A DNA stretch of 64,000 nucleotides from Chryseobacterium taiwanense. Its GTDB lineage: Bacteria; Bacteroidota; Bacteroidia; Flavobacteriales; Weeksellaceae. Below are positions 33,341 through 42,994 of the stretch, one piece after another (position 1 is the stretch's first letter; every line of letters starts with the position of its first letter). A program made the position numbers and the translations under genes. The DNA is taken from contig NZ_JWTA01000004.1 in NCBI RefSeq assembly GCF_000813825.1, positions 372,001-436,000 on the forward strand, written 5' to 3'. The notes under the pieces were generated by a model, which was not told where the DNA came from, ran no database searches, and saw only the letters and a program-made list of their open reading frames with translations.

Positions 33341-34960
33341 TTAATATCCCGGATTTTGAGATAAATTTCCATTTAAATTAAGATACTTGTTAGGAATAGG
33401 AAATAGAAGTTTAAAACTTGAAAGATCAGATCCATTCATACTACCTCCTTTCCATTGCCAGTTATATCCCGAAAGATATTTACCAAAACGAATAAGATCC
33501 TGACGTCTATAACCTTCCCAATATAGCTCTCTCCCCCTTTCATTTAAAATAAAATCAGGAGTTAATGCTGATTGCGAAACGCTTGTAACACCAGCTCTTG
33601 TTCTAAGTGCATTGATATAGGTAAGTGCCGTTGCTAAATTTCCTTTTCCATTAACAACCGCTAACTCTGCATACATAAGATAAGCATCTGCCATTCTAAA
33701 TAACGGAAAATCTGAATCAACAAAATTTGCATCACTTCCGTTTGCTCCTGTTGAAGTTTTATTAGAAAACTTAATCAATTTAGTTCCTTGATCAAATTTC
33801 ATATAATCTGTGATAGAAGCTGGATCTGTATTTCCAGCAACTTTCATAACTCTTGGATCTGTATTTCCTACAGATTGCATAAATTCCTGTCTTACTCTAA
33901 ATCCTTGCCAACCAAAATCAATACCTAATCCTACCCCTACTTCATTGGTACAACTTGCGTGAACAAGATATGTGGTGCCACCATAGGTTCTTGTTCTTAT
34001 ACCATCAAAAGCAATTGGGAAAATAATTTCATCTTGAGCACCATTGACATGATTATCTGCTTTAAACAAATTTGCATAAGGAATTTGAGCAATTTTGTAG
34101 GATGATCCTATTACTTTCTCAACTTCAGCTAAAGCTTCTGTGCTTTTATCTGTTCCTGTATAAACTTTTGCATTTAAATAAAGTTTAGCTTTTAACATCC
34201 AAACTGCAGCTTTATCCGCTCTTCCGTATTCGTTCATTCTTGGTGCGGGAAGTTCACTTTCTATTGAGTTCAGTTCATTGATAACATAATTGAACATGAA
34301 GTCTCTTGACTGCATAATCGGTTTTACTCCAGTTCCTATATTATCTTCTTCCGTAGCAAAGGGCATTTTACCATAAATATCAATCGCATGATAATATGAT
34401 AAAGCTCTCAAAAACCTTGCTTCAGCTCTGAAAGTTTTAATTTGTTTTTTTAATTCTTCTGAAACTCCTCTTGAATTTAATTTTTCATCGGTTGTTTCTC
34501 TCAAATATTCATTTACCAAACCTATCTGGAAAAATACCCTAGCAAAAAAAGCTTCATTAAAAACATTATCGGCATTCCATGTATTGAAATTCAAATCACG
34601 AATTGTCGGGTTATCACTTTCACCCCATGCAATAATAGCTTCATCAGTAGTAAGTTCCTGAAGCTGCCAATATCCTCTTAAATATTGCGAAAATCCTTCA
34701 TTTGGACCACCATCATCTTCCGATCCTAAATCAGATTCACCATTAGCCGATTTCTGACCTGTTACTGCTAATCCTGCATAAATTTTTGCAAGAAATTGCT
34801 TGTAAGAATCAGGATTTGCATAGAATTGTTCAGATGTGTATAATTCATCATCATTAACTTCTACATTCAAATCATTAAGACATGAAGTTGTCATAAAAAG
34901 AAATATACCCGCAACGGCTAAATTTCTTAATCTAAATATTTTGATTTTATTTAATTTCAT
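33341..34960 (-). CDS. susD: SusD/RagB-family surface glycan-binding lipoprotein
   Basis: The 539-residue protein has the lipobox MTTSC near residue 27 and the SusD family layout: an N-terminal TPR-like part with FRAEARFLRALSYYHAIDIYGKMPFAT, and a C-terminal part with FPLFRMADAYLMYAELAV and LNERGRELYWEGYRRQDLIRFGKY. It forms the lid of the SusC channel and captures oligosaccharides. It starts 11 bp after susC. Confidence 0.95.
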   Translation of the reverse strand: MKLNKIKIFRLRNLAVAGIFLFMTTSCLNDLNVEVNDDELYTSEQFYANPDSYKQFLAKIYAGLAVTGQKSANGESDLGSEDDGGPNEGFSQYLRGYWQLQELTTDEAIIAWGESDNPTIRDLNFNTWNADNVFNEAFFARVFFQIGLVNEYLRETTDEKLNSRGVSEELKKQIKTFRAEARFLRALSYYHAIDIYGKMPFATEEDNIGTGVKPIMQSRDFMFNYVINELNSIESELPAPRMNEYGRADKAAVWMLKAKLYLNAKVYTGTDKSTEALAEVEKVIGSSYKIAQIPYANLFKADNHVNGAQDEIIFPIAFDGIRTRTYGGTTYLVHASCTNEVGVGLGIDFGWQGFRVRQEFMQSVGNTDPRVMKVAGNTDPASITDYMKFDQGTKLIKFSNKTSTGANGSDANFVDSDFPLFRMADAYLMYAELAVVNGKGNLATALTYINALRTRAGVTSVSQSALTPDFILNERGRELYWEGYRRQDLIRFGKYLSGYNWQWKGGSMNGSDLSSFKLLFPIPNKYLNLNGNLSQNPGY

Positions 34961-34971
34961 TTGTTCTAGTG

Positions 34972-37728
34972 TTAAAAGTTAGCATTAATCCCCAATGTAA
35001 ACATTCTTGCTCTTGGATAAATTGAGTTATCCAGACCGTTATTAAATACTTCTGGATCTATATTTTTATACTTAGTAATGATTAAAACATTTTGTGCTGC
35101 ACCATATATTCTAAGAGAGGCATTTTTACCAATGAAATTATTAAGTGTGTATCCTAAAGTAAGATTGTCAAGTTTTAAAAAACTACCGTTTTTCACGTAA
35201 TAGTCTGACATTTTGTTTGCTGTACTAAAATTGGTAAAACTAAAATCTACTGGTGCATTGTTAATCGTATTATCTACAGTATTATTGATATGGTTTACAT
35301 GAGATCTATCTGCTGAAATCTGATCATAAACGTAATTACCCAAACTCGCTCTCCAACCCATAGAAAAATCCCAATTTTTTCCTATCGTAATATTAGTTAT
35401 CAATCCCATAGTGACATCTGCCTGAGGTTTTTTGTAATTGTACTTATCTGCTGATGTAATTTCACCATCTCCATTTCTATCAACATATGCGTTCTCAATA
35501 GGTTTCCCGTTTGAATCATATACTTGTTGATAAACCCAGAAAGCGTACGGAGAATATCCCTCTCTAAATGTCTGAACAAAACCACCTAAGCCAACTCCTC
35601 CTTTATCAATTCCGTTTACTTCAAGTTGTTTAATTTCCACATTATTATAAGAAAGGTTATAATTAAAACTTAAATTAAAATTCTCCTTCTTTACAGCTTT
35701 TACATCCAATCCTAGATCAATTCCTTTAGATTGAAGTGAACCAATATTTTTAGGACCAATAATCCTTAAATTTTCTAAAGGACCTTCTGGAACAATCGAT
35801 AATAAATCTTTTGTATCGGCAAGATAAAAATCTAATGTTCCTTTAATTCTATTATTCAAGAACCCAAAATCAAGTCCTAAATTATATTTTACACTTTCTT
35901 CCCATTTAAGATTTTCATTATAACCATTTGCTTTTGCAATTTCATAAAATTGGTTTCCGAATTGATAATATAAAGTTGAAGAAACATTATACGTTTTAAA
36001 ATAATCGTATCTATAAATTCCAATATCTTGTTGACCAGTCTTACCAACACTTACTCTAAGTTTCAGATCTGACAAAGTAGTGCTTTCTTTTAAGAAATTT
36101 TCCTGAGAAATTCTCCAAGCTGCTGCAACTCCACCAAAATCTCCCCAGCGATTATTTTTGCTAAAACGGGAAGAGCCATCCCTCCTGTAATTAACGGTAA
36201 GGAGATATTTGTTGTCAAAACCAAAATTTAATCTACCAAAAAATGCCTGTAGATTCACATCTGGCTTAGAATCTGGATTATAGAAATTATTGGCTGGATC
36301 TAAAGTGTAAAGTAATGTATTTCCTGATGTTGAGCTTACTTTATGATAATTTTGATATTCATAACCAGCTAAAGCCTCTACATTAAATTTTCCAAAAGTT
36401 TTCGTATAATTCAATTGTAGATTAGCATTTTTATTTAAAATACTTTCATCAGAATAAGAATCTTCACCATAATAATCAAAAACATTATTCACCCCAAAAT
36501 AACCACTACGCGAATTTTTATTAACGACAACATGACCATCCAATTCCTTGCTGTCAATACCTGCATTAACGATTAACCTAACGTCAGGAAAAAAATGTAA
36601 TTTATAATCCATATTGATGTTTCCAAAAAATCTTTTGAAATTTTGTACATCATGTCTATTCATCAACATACTTACAGGATTCGAAACACCAACCGGTCTT
36701 CCTGTAGCAGGTGTAGTCCATTCTGTGTAACCTCCATATGGAGACGAAGAGTCATAAACACTTTGCGTAGGATCATAAGATAATGCATTTTTTATAGCAT
36801 CTTCACTTGCCTTATTTTGAAAAGTATAAGAATAAGTACCTGTAATATTAAATTTTAAATAATCGTCAAAAAAGCTAGGGCTAATAGCTATGTTAGCAGT
36901 ATTTCTTCTATAACGAGATGTCATCAATAATCCAGAATTATCAAGATTATCAATTGAAAAACGTGTAGGAACTTTCCCAAAAAGGCTTCCTGAAACAGAG
37001 GCATTGATATCCGACGTTACTGAGGTTCTGAAAATCTCTTTTTGCCAATCCGTATTAGAATTTCCAAGCATAAAGGCTTTATCCGGAGCGTACTGAGTAA
37101 TAATTTCTCTAAATTGATCTCCTGAATATACATCAATTTTCTTTGCCAGTGTATTAACGGTCATAAATGAATTCAATGAGACTCTTAGTTTTTTACTACC
37201 TTTTTTTGTAGTTACTAAGATTACACCATTAGATCCTCTCGATCCGTAAATTGCCGTTGAAGCTGCATCTTTTAATATTGAAAATGATTCAATATCATTA
37301 GGATTAATTGTTGATAATGAAACACCATCCAAAGGAAGTCCATCTACAACAAGTAAAGGATCATTACTTGCATTAAGAGATGAGCCACCTCGAATTCTTA
37401 TTGTTGCTTCATTTCCTGGGGTTCCGGACTGGGTAATTACCAAACCTGAAGATCTACCATTGATGAGTCCTTCGGCTGTAGTTACCGCACCTTTATTAAA
37501 ATCAGCTGATGATAAAGCTGTAATAGACCCCGTAAGATCCGTCTTCTTCTGCTTACCATAACCAATCAAAACAACCTCCTCTATTTTTTTCTCTTTGGTA
37601 ATAGAGTCCTTTGTCTGCGCGTGAATCATTGAACTAGCCAATAAAAATGCAGGCGCAATTTTTAATACTGTTGTAAAGTTTTTCACAATCTTATTTTTAT
37701 ATAGTTTCGTTTTGTAGTAAACTGGCAT
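34972..37728 (-). CDS. susC: SusC/RagA-family TonB-linked outer-membrane receptor
   Basis: The 918-residue receptor imports oligosaccharides with TonB energy. After the signal region comes a TonB box, KIEEVVLIGYGKQKK, then the plug with SGLVITQSGTPGNEATIRIR and the LLVVDGLPLDG signature, then a beta barrel ending in FTLGINANF with a terminal Phe. The carboxypeptidase-D-like domain that often precedes the TonB box is absent, so the protein is shorter than the usual 1000 residues. The long frame starts at 37728, but a GTG at 37686 would give a better signal peptide (KNFTTVLKIAPAFLLASSMI). It heads the Sus operon. Confidence 0.93.
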   Translation of the reverse strand: MPVYYKTKLYKNKIVKNFTTVLKIAPAFLLASSMIHAQTKDSITKEKKIEEVVLIGYGKQKKTDLTGSITALSSADFNKGAVTTAEGLINGRSSGLVITQSGTPGNEATIRIRGGSSLNASNDPLLVVDGLPLDGVSLSTINPNDIESFSILKDAASTAIYGSRGSNGVILVTTKKGSKKLRVSLNSFMTVNTLAKKIDVYSGDQFREIITQYAPDKAFMLGNSNTDWQKEIFRTSVTSDINASVSGSLFGKVPTRFSIDNLDNSGLLMTSRYRRNTANIAISPSFFDDYLKFNITGTYSYTFQNKASEDAIKNALSYDPTQSVYDSSSPYGGYTEWTTPATGRPVGVSNPVSMLMNRHDVQNFKRFFGNINMDYKLHFFPDVRLIVNAGIDSKELDGHVVVNKNSRSGYFGVNNVFDYYGEDSYSDESILNKNANLQLNYTKTFGKFNVEALAGYEYQNYHKVSSTSGNTLLYTLDPANNFYNPDSKPDVNLQAFFGRLNFGFDNKYLLTVNYRRDGSSRFSKNNRWGDFGGVAAAWRISQENFLKESTTLSDLKLRVSVGKTGQQDIGIYRYDYFKTYNVSSTLYYQFGNQFYEIAKANGYNENLKWEESVKYNLGLDFGFLNNRIKGTLDFYLADTKDLLSIVPEGPLENLRIIGPKNIGSLQSKGIDLGLDVKAVKKENFNLSFNYNLSYNNVEIKQLEVNGIDKGGVGLGGFVQTFREGYSPYAFWVYQQVYDSNGKPIENAYVDRNGDGEITSADKYNYKKPQADVTMGLITNITIGKNWDFSMGWRASLGNYVYDQISADRSHVNHINNTVDNTINNAPVDFSFTNFSTANKMSDYYVKNGSFLKLDNLTLGYTLNNFIGKNASLRIYGAAQNVLIITKYKNIDPEVFNNGLDNSIYPRARMFTLGINANF

Positions 37729-37737
37729 AAATCCAGT
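37721..37737. promoter_or_regulatory. Small inverted repeat at the susC 5' end
   Basis: ACTGG (37721-37725) and CCAGT (37733-37737) flank the ATG of the long susC frame (37726-37728). If transcribed, the ATG would lie in a loop. It may instead be part of an upstream leader if translation starts at the GTG at 37686. Confidence 0.35.
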
Positions 37738-38019
37738 CTTGCAATTTATAAAAATTTTATAATTATCATAAAATTAACAAAAAATTAAAATATAATTATT
37801 TATATTAAACACCATTAAAAAGTTAAAATACTAAATTACAATTCATTAAATGATAATATGCAAAACATAATATATCTATCACCAATATCAAAAGTTAAAC
37901 AATTGTTTAACAAAATAAACCAATTTCATATATAATTAATGTATCTTATCATATAAAAACAGTACAGATATTAGTTTTCAGAGATAATCAGTATCTTTGC
38001 ATCTAAACTTTACTATTAA
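37729..38019. other. AT-rich divergent intergenic region susC / metG
   Basis: These 291 bp hold no ORF worth calling. The metG side ends in a TATCTTTG -7 box (37992-37999) 20 nt before the metG ATG. On the susC side I see no TAnnTTTG box, which fits a promoter that needs an activator or an alternative sigma factor. No Sus-type regulator is encoded in the window. Confidence 0.6.
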
Positions 38020-40056
38020 ATGTCAAACAGAAAGATGATTACGGCAGCTTTGCCTTATGCAAACGGACCGGTTCATATAGGGCATTTGGCAGGTGTCTAT
38101 ATTCCTGCGGATGTTTACGCAAGATTTCAAAGAAGATTAGGAAAAGATGTAGCGTTTATCTGTGGATCGGATGAACATGGTATTCCTATTACAATAAGAG
38201 CTAAAAAAGAAGGGGTGACTCCTCAGGATATCGTTGATAAATATCACGAAATTATCAAAAAATCGTTTTCAGATTTAGGAATTTCGTTTGATGAATATTC
38301 GAGAACAACTTCTAAAAATCATTACGAAACAAGTCAGGATTTCTTTAAGGTTCTTTACGAAAAAGGAAAGTTCACAGAAGAAATGTCTGAGCAGTATTTT
38401 GATGAGCAAGCAGGAGAATTCCTTGCTGACAGATATATTGTCGGAACTTGCCCTAATTGTGGAAATGAAAATGCGTACGGAGATCAGTGTGAAAAATGTG
38501 GTTCTACCCTTTCTCCATCAGAATTGATCAATCCGAAATCAATGCTAAGCGGAAATGTTCCTATTTTAAAAGAAACAAAAAACTGGTATTTACCTTTAAA
38601 TGAATATGAAGACTTCCTGAACGAATGGATCATTGAAGGTCATAAAGACGACTGGAAACCTAACGTTTACGGGCAGGTTAAATCTTGGTTGAATGATGGT
38701 TTAAAACCTCGTGCAATGACCAGAGACCTAAACTGGGGGGTTCCTGTTCCGCTTCCGGGTGCTGAAGGAAAAGTACTTTACGTATGGTTCGATGCACCGA
38801 TAGGTTATATTTCTTTCACCAAAGAATGGGCGGAGAAAAACGGAAAAGACTGGAAAGATTACTGGCAGAGCGAAAATTCTGATCTGGTTCACTTTATCGG
38901 AAAAGACAATATTGTATTCCACTGTATTATTTTCCCAAGTATGATGAAAGCTCACGAAGATTACATCATGCCGAAAAACGTTCCTGCATTTGAATTCCTG
39001 AATCTTGAGAATGATAAAATCTCAACTTCAAGAAACTGGGCAGTTTGGGCACACGAATATGTTGAAGATTTCCCGGGACAACAGGATGTTTTGAGATATG
39101 CTCTTCTTTCATCGGCTCCTGAAACAAAAGATAATAACTTTACATGGAAGGATTTCCAAACCAAGAATAATTCTGAATTGGTAGGAATTTTCGGAAATTT
39201 TATCAACAGAGTGGCCGTTTTAATTCATAAATATTATGATGGAATTATTCCTCAAGGTGATGTAAATGCTCCCGAATTACAGGAAATCAATAAAGCAGCA
39301 AAAGAAATTTCAGGATTCTTAGAGAATTATGAGTTCAGAAACTCTTTAACCGCTTTAATGAATTTAGCACGTTTCGGTAATCAGTATCTTCAAACAGAAG
39401 AGCCTTGGAAAACGATTAAAGATAATCCTGAAAAAGCTGCACATTCATTATTTGTTGGAGCTCAGATTGCTGTAGCTTTAGCGCAGTTATGTGAACCATT
39501 TATGCCTTTCAGCTCTGAAAAATTATTGAATATGTTCAATGTTCAAAAATCGGATTGGAATGACGTTGAAACAAAATCTGTTTTAGTTGAAACAGGACAC
39601 AAAATCAATGAGTCATCTCTTCTTTTCTCAAAAATTGAAGACGATGTCATCGAAGCTCAAATCCAAAAATTGGAAGATACCAAACAAAACAATAAAAAAA
39701 CAAATCCTAACGCAAATCCTATGAAAGACGAAATCACTTTTGATGATTTTACAAAAATCGACTTGAGAACAGCAACCATTACAGAAGCTGAAAAAGTAGA
39801 AAAAGCTGATAAATTACTGAAATTGACTGTTGATACAGGTGTTGATGTAAGAACCGTTGTTTCAGGAATTGCAGAAAGCTTCACTCCAGAAGAGGTTATT
39901 GGAAAACAGGTGATGATCTTATTAAACCTTGCTCCAAGAAAAATCAGAGGAATTGAATCTCAAGGAATGTTGTTATTGACAACAAAACCGGACGGAAAAT
40001 TATCTTTCGTGACTCCGGATGACAGCAATGTTGAAAATGGTATTGAGATCGGATAA
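38020..40056 (+). CDS. metG: Methionyl-tRNA synthetase
   Basis: The 678-residue class I synthetase charges tRNA-Met. It has GPVHIGHLAGVYIPAD with the HIGH motif near residue 20, a zinc knuckle with CPNCGNENAYGDQCEKCG, and the KMSKS counterpart KISTSRNW. A C-terminal tRNA-binding (OB-fold) domain starts at about residue 570 with FDDFTKIDLRTATI and contains NLAPRKIRGIESQGM. The length matches the dimeric bacterial form. A promoter box TATCTTTG lies at 37992-37999. Confidence 0.97.
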   Translation: MSNRKMITAALPYANGPVHIGHLAGVYIPADVYARFQRRLGKDVAFICGSDEHGIPITIRAKKEGVTPQDIVDKYHEIIKKSFSDLGISFDEYSRTTSKNHYETSQDFFKVLYEKGKFTEEMSEQYFDEQAGEFLADRYIVGTCPNCGNENAYGDQCEKCGSTLSPSELINPKSMLSGNVPILKETKNWYLPLNEYEDFLNEWIIEGHKDDWKPNVYGQVKSWLNDGLKPRAMTRDLNWGVPVPLPGAEGKVLYVWFDAPIGYISFTKEWAEKNGKDWKDYWQSENSDLVHFIGKDNIVFHCIIFPSMMKAHEDYIMPKNVPAFEFLNLENDKISTSRNWAVWAHEYVEDFPGQQDVLRYALLSSAPETKDNNFTWKDFQTKNNSELVGIFGNFINRVAVLIHKYYDGIIPQGDVNAPELQEINKAAKEISGFLENYEFRNSLTALMNLARFGNQYLQTEEPWKTIKDNPEKAAHSLFVGAQIAVALAQLCEPFMPFSSEKLLNMFNVQKSDWNDVETKSVLVETGHKINESSLLFSKIEDDVIEAQIQKLEDTKQNNKKTNPNANPMKDEITFDDFTKIDLRTATITEAEKVEKADKLLKLTVDTGVDVRTVVSGIAESFTPEEVIGKQVMILLNLAPRKIRGIESQGMLLLTTKPDGKLSFVTPDDSNVENGIEIG

Positions 40057-40083
40057 TTCTTATCTTTAGCATTAAAATATAAG

Positions 40084-40111
40084 CACCTGAAAAATATTTT
40101 TCAGGTGTTTT
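40084..40111 (+). terminator. Terminator of metG
   Basis: CACCTGAAAAA (40084-40094) mirrors TTTTTCAGGTG (40097-40107), followed by TTTTCGTTTTT. Confidence 0.85.
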
Positions 40112-40278
40112 CGTTTTTAATATCAAAGAAAATGAAGTGTTTCTTATTTTTAAGAATCAATATGTATTAAATATATTTCTTGTTAATTGTTTATCTTTAA
40201 GCAGGAATAATTTTGATAAAAACAGGATCTTCCAAAAGAAAAACACTGAATATTCCATTTAATTCTTAAATTTGGCTA

Positions 40279-40749
40279 ATGCAAAAGTATCTTTATCTCA
40301 TCATCATATCATTCTCTCTTACCAGCTGCTACACATATCAGGTTAAAAAACCGAAGAATGCAGCAATCGACAATAACCAAGATGCTAAAAATAAAGCAGC
40401 TTCTGCTAACAATATCCCTAATCAAGCCAAAATCGCAACAACTGATTCCAAAGGTCAGAATTTACAACAAGCACCTGTTCCCATTAATGTTCAGGAGAAA
40501 CTTGCACCCAATAAAAATTTTAAAATTGATGTTGATGGTAAATCTTATAAGATCATCGTTGACCGTTGGGAAAGAGACAGTCTAATTGCGCATCCTGTTC
40601 GCAGTCCTAAAACAGTTTTGAAATTCCATAAAAACCAGATCAATAGCGAAAAAATTGCTGAAAAACGTTTTTCACAACCTATTGCTGACATCATCACGGT
40701 ACTTGTTTACGCCGGTATTGGTGTTGGAATTTGGGCTCTTCTACAATAA
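40279..40749 (+). CDS. Lipoprotein with low-complexity region and C-terminal helix
   Basis: The signal MQKYLYLIIISFSLTSC ends in a lipobox. Residues 25-75 are rich in Asn, Lys, Gln and Ala and look disordered. Residues 90-135 form a small beta domain (FKIDVDGKSYKIIVDRW), and the C-terminal 18 residues are hydrophobic (IITVLVYAGIGVGIWALL). A lipoprotein with a second membrane helix is unusual. No family was recognised. A -7 box, TAAATTTG (40267-40274), ends 4 nt before the ATG, again predicting a leaderless mRNA. Confidence 0.72.
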   Translation: MQKYLYLIIISFSLTSCYTYQVKKPKNAAIDNNQDAKNKAASANNIPNQAKIATTDSKGQNLQQAPVPINVQEKLAPNKNFKIDVDGKSYKIIVDRWERDSLIAHPVRSPKTVLKFHKNQINSEKIAEKRFSQPIADIITVLVYAGIGVGIWALLQ

Positions 40750-40810
40750 ATTTTAAATCTTTTGTTCTATCTATAGAGAATTTATATTGTATTTATTGTC
40801 TAAAAAAATT

Positions 40811-41515
40811 CTATTTTTTAACCAGTTTGGCTAAATAAGAATCCTCGTCCTGAATAACTTTATCGATTTTAAAGCCATTATTTTCTACTGCATTTTTTAG
40901 TGTGGTAAAATCAAGATACAGCCATTTGATAGGATCTTCCGACTCTCCTTTATAATGAACCGTATAATCCAGTTCACCATAATATCCTTCCGCAGGAATA
41001 TACACTCCTCCATCTTCATCACGGTCGAACATATAGAGAATATCTGTACTGTCGATCAGAATCTGCCCTTTTTCATTTAATAAAGAATAAAGTTTTTTAA
41101 GGTAAATATCAATCACGTTAAGGCTTTGAAAAATTCCTGTTCCGTTCATTAATAACAGAATTGTATCAAAAGTTTCTCCCTCAAAGTGAAGCATATTTTC
41201 TGCAACCGCTTTTTGAATTCCCCTCGATTGACAAACTTCAATGGATTTTGGTGAAATATCTAATGCGGTAACATCAAGGTTTCTTTCATTCTGAAGGTAT
41301 AAAGAATGTGAACCCGCTCCTGCTCCGATATCCAACGTCTTTCCTTTGGATAACTTCAACGCTTTCTGTTCGATTTTATTCATTTCTTCAAAGTCTCTGA
41401 AAAGATAGTCCACCGGAAGCTCATCCAGTTCAGAAATTGAAGTTTCAGTCTGCAAATCTTTCGGATCTTCGTTGTGATAAAAATCCCAGATAGCGCGCCC
41501 CATTAAGTCTTTCAT
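40811..41515 (-). CDS. Class I SAM-dependent methyltransferase
   Basis: The start at 41515 (MKDLMGRAIWDFYHNEDPKD) is chosen over an open frame 33 codons longer, because a TATCTTTG promoter box (41533-41540) lies inside that extension. The 234-residue protein has the SAM motif I as TLDIGAGAGSHSLYL, motif II near VTALDISPKSIEV and a LLLMNGTGIFQ segment. The substrate is unknown; small molecules are usual for this type. It stands alone on the minus strand. Confidence 0.85.
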   Translation of the reverse strand: MKDLMGRAIWDFYHNEDPKDLQTETSISELDELPVDYLFRDFEEMNKIEQKALKLSKGKTLDIGAGAGSHSLYLQNERNLDVTALDISPKSIEVCQSRGIQKAVAENMLHFEGETFDTILLLMNGTGIFQSLNVIDIYLKKLYSLLNEKGQILIDSTDILYMFDRDEDGGVYIPAEGYYGELDYTVHYKGESEDPIKWLYLDFTTLKNAVENNGFKIDKVIQDEDSYLAKLVKK

Positions 41516-41716
41516 AGCTGTAAATATGGGTGCAAAGATACTATGTTCTAAAAAGAAACGAAAAAATATATTCCAATTTGAAAACTTCCCCTCTATTTTA
41601 AACATCAAAATCATGTTAAATATTTTATAAGTGTGATTAACATTATCTATTTTCTAGGCACTATTCTTCTTACAATATTTTCCTAACTTGTCTGTTTTAA
41701 ATACAAGAACAACCTC

Positions 41717-42856
41717 ATGACAAATAAAAATAATAATGTTCATCAGGGTTTTACTTTCAGTAAGCATGTTCCGGAGGAAATTTCCAATTTCGACAGGGTT
41801 TTCGATGTATTCAGAGATTTGCTCATCCACACTTCCGGCGATCTTGAGGAAGCTTTTGAATGGCTCGATATGCTCGACAGAGAATACAATATTTTCGATG
41901 ATGAATATACCCGTGAAGATTTTGAAGAAGATCTGAAAAAACGTGGTTATATCAAAGCTGAAGATCCTGAAGACGGCAATTCCGGAACCGGAGAAGGCAA
42001 AAATGTACTGACTGCCAAACTGGAAGCTGCACTACGTGAATATGCCCTGGATCAGATTTTCGGAAAACTTCAGAAAAGTGGCGTTGGAAACCACCGTACG
42101 CGCAAAACCGGAATTGGAGATGAACGTGATGGTGAACATAGGAATTTCCAATATGGAGATGATTTATCTGCGGTAAATATGACCGAAAGTCTGAAAAATG
42201 CTCAGATCAACAACGGAATTTCTGATCTTAGAATGACCGAAGACGACCTCATTGTAGAAGAAACAAAACACAAGGCTCAGATGAGTACGGTTTTGATGAT
42301 AGACATCAGTCACTCTATGATTTTATATGGTGAAGACCGGATTACTCCTGCCAAAAAAGTAGCCATGGCTTTAGTAGAGTTAATCAAAAGAAAATATCCG
42401 AAAGATTCTATTGATATCATTGTTTTCGGGAATGAAGCATGGCCTATAAAAATTAAAGATCTTCCTTATTTACAGGTTGGTCCGTATCATACCAATACTG
42501 TTGCAGGATTGGAACTGGCGATGGATATTCTCCGCAGAAAAAGAAATACCAACAAGCAAATCTTTATGATTACCGACGGAAAACCAAGCTGTCTGAAATT
42601 ACCCAATGGAGAATATTACATGAACAGTGTAGGACTCGATGAAAGAATTGTTTCAGAATGCCTTCATAAAGCGGCACAAGCAAGAAAACTGAAAATTCCG
42701 ATCACCACCTTTATGATTGCACAGGATCCTTATCTCCGAAAATTTGTTGAAATCTTTACAGCTCAAAATAAAGGAAAAGCTTTTCTAACAGGACTTTCAG
42801 GATTAGGACAGATGATTTTTGAAGATTACGAAAAGAATAGGATTAAAAGGATTTAA
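41717..42856 (+). CDS. VWA-domain protein, partner of the downstream AAA+ ATPase
   Basis: The 379-residue protein has an acidic N-terminal part and a C-terminal von Willebrand A domain from about residue 190. The metal site DxSxS is intact in VLMIDISHSMIL, and the later Thr and Asp are seen in NTVAGLELA and MITDGKPS. VWA proteins of this kind work with a MoxR/ChlI-like ATPase as a chaperone or metal-insertion machine. The ATPase gene follows 138 bp downstream on the same strand. Confidence 0.85.
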   Translation: MTNKNNNVHQGFTFSKHVPEEISNFDRVFDVFRDLLIHTSGDLEEAFEWLDMLDREYNIFDDEYTREDFEEDLKKRGYIKAEDPEDGNSGTGEGKNVLTAKLEAALREYALDQIFGKLQKSGVGNHRTRKTGIGDERDGEHRNFQYGDDLSAVNMTESLKNAQINNGISDLRMTEDDLIVEETKHKAQMSTVLMIDISHSMILYGEDRITPAKKVAMALVELIKRKYPKDSIDIIVFGNEAWPIKIKDLPYLQVGPYHTNTVAGLELAMDILRRKRNTNKQIFMITDGKPSCLKLPNGEYYMNSVGLDERIVSECLHKAAQARKLKIPITTFMIAQDPYLRKFVEIFTAQNKGKAFLTGLSGLGQMIFEDYEKNRIKRI

Positions 42857-42994
42857 AAAGAGCCAAGGAAAAAGTAAAAAGACAAAAGTTAAATGCCTTT
42901 GCAAACCAAAACAAAGCAGTTAGTTATTACTAAATCTTGACGAACTTTACGTTATTTTAATACTGCTCTATAAAAACATTATATCATTAAACAA

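Noticed and set aside
40811..41614. 267-residue version of the methyltransferase
   Set aside because: A TATCTTTG box at 41533-41540 lies inside the extension; the start at 41515 fits the domain.
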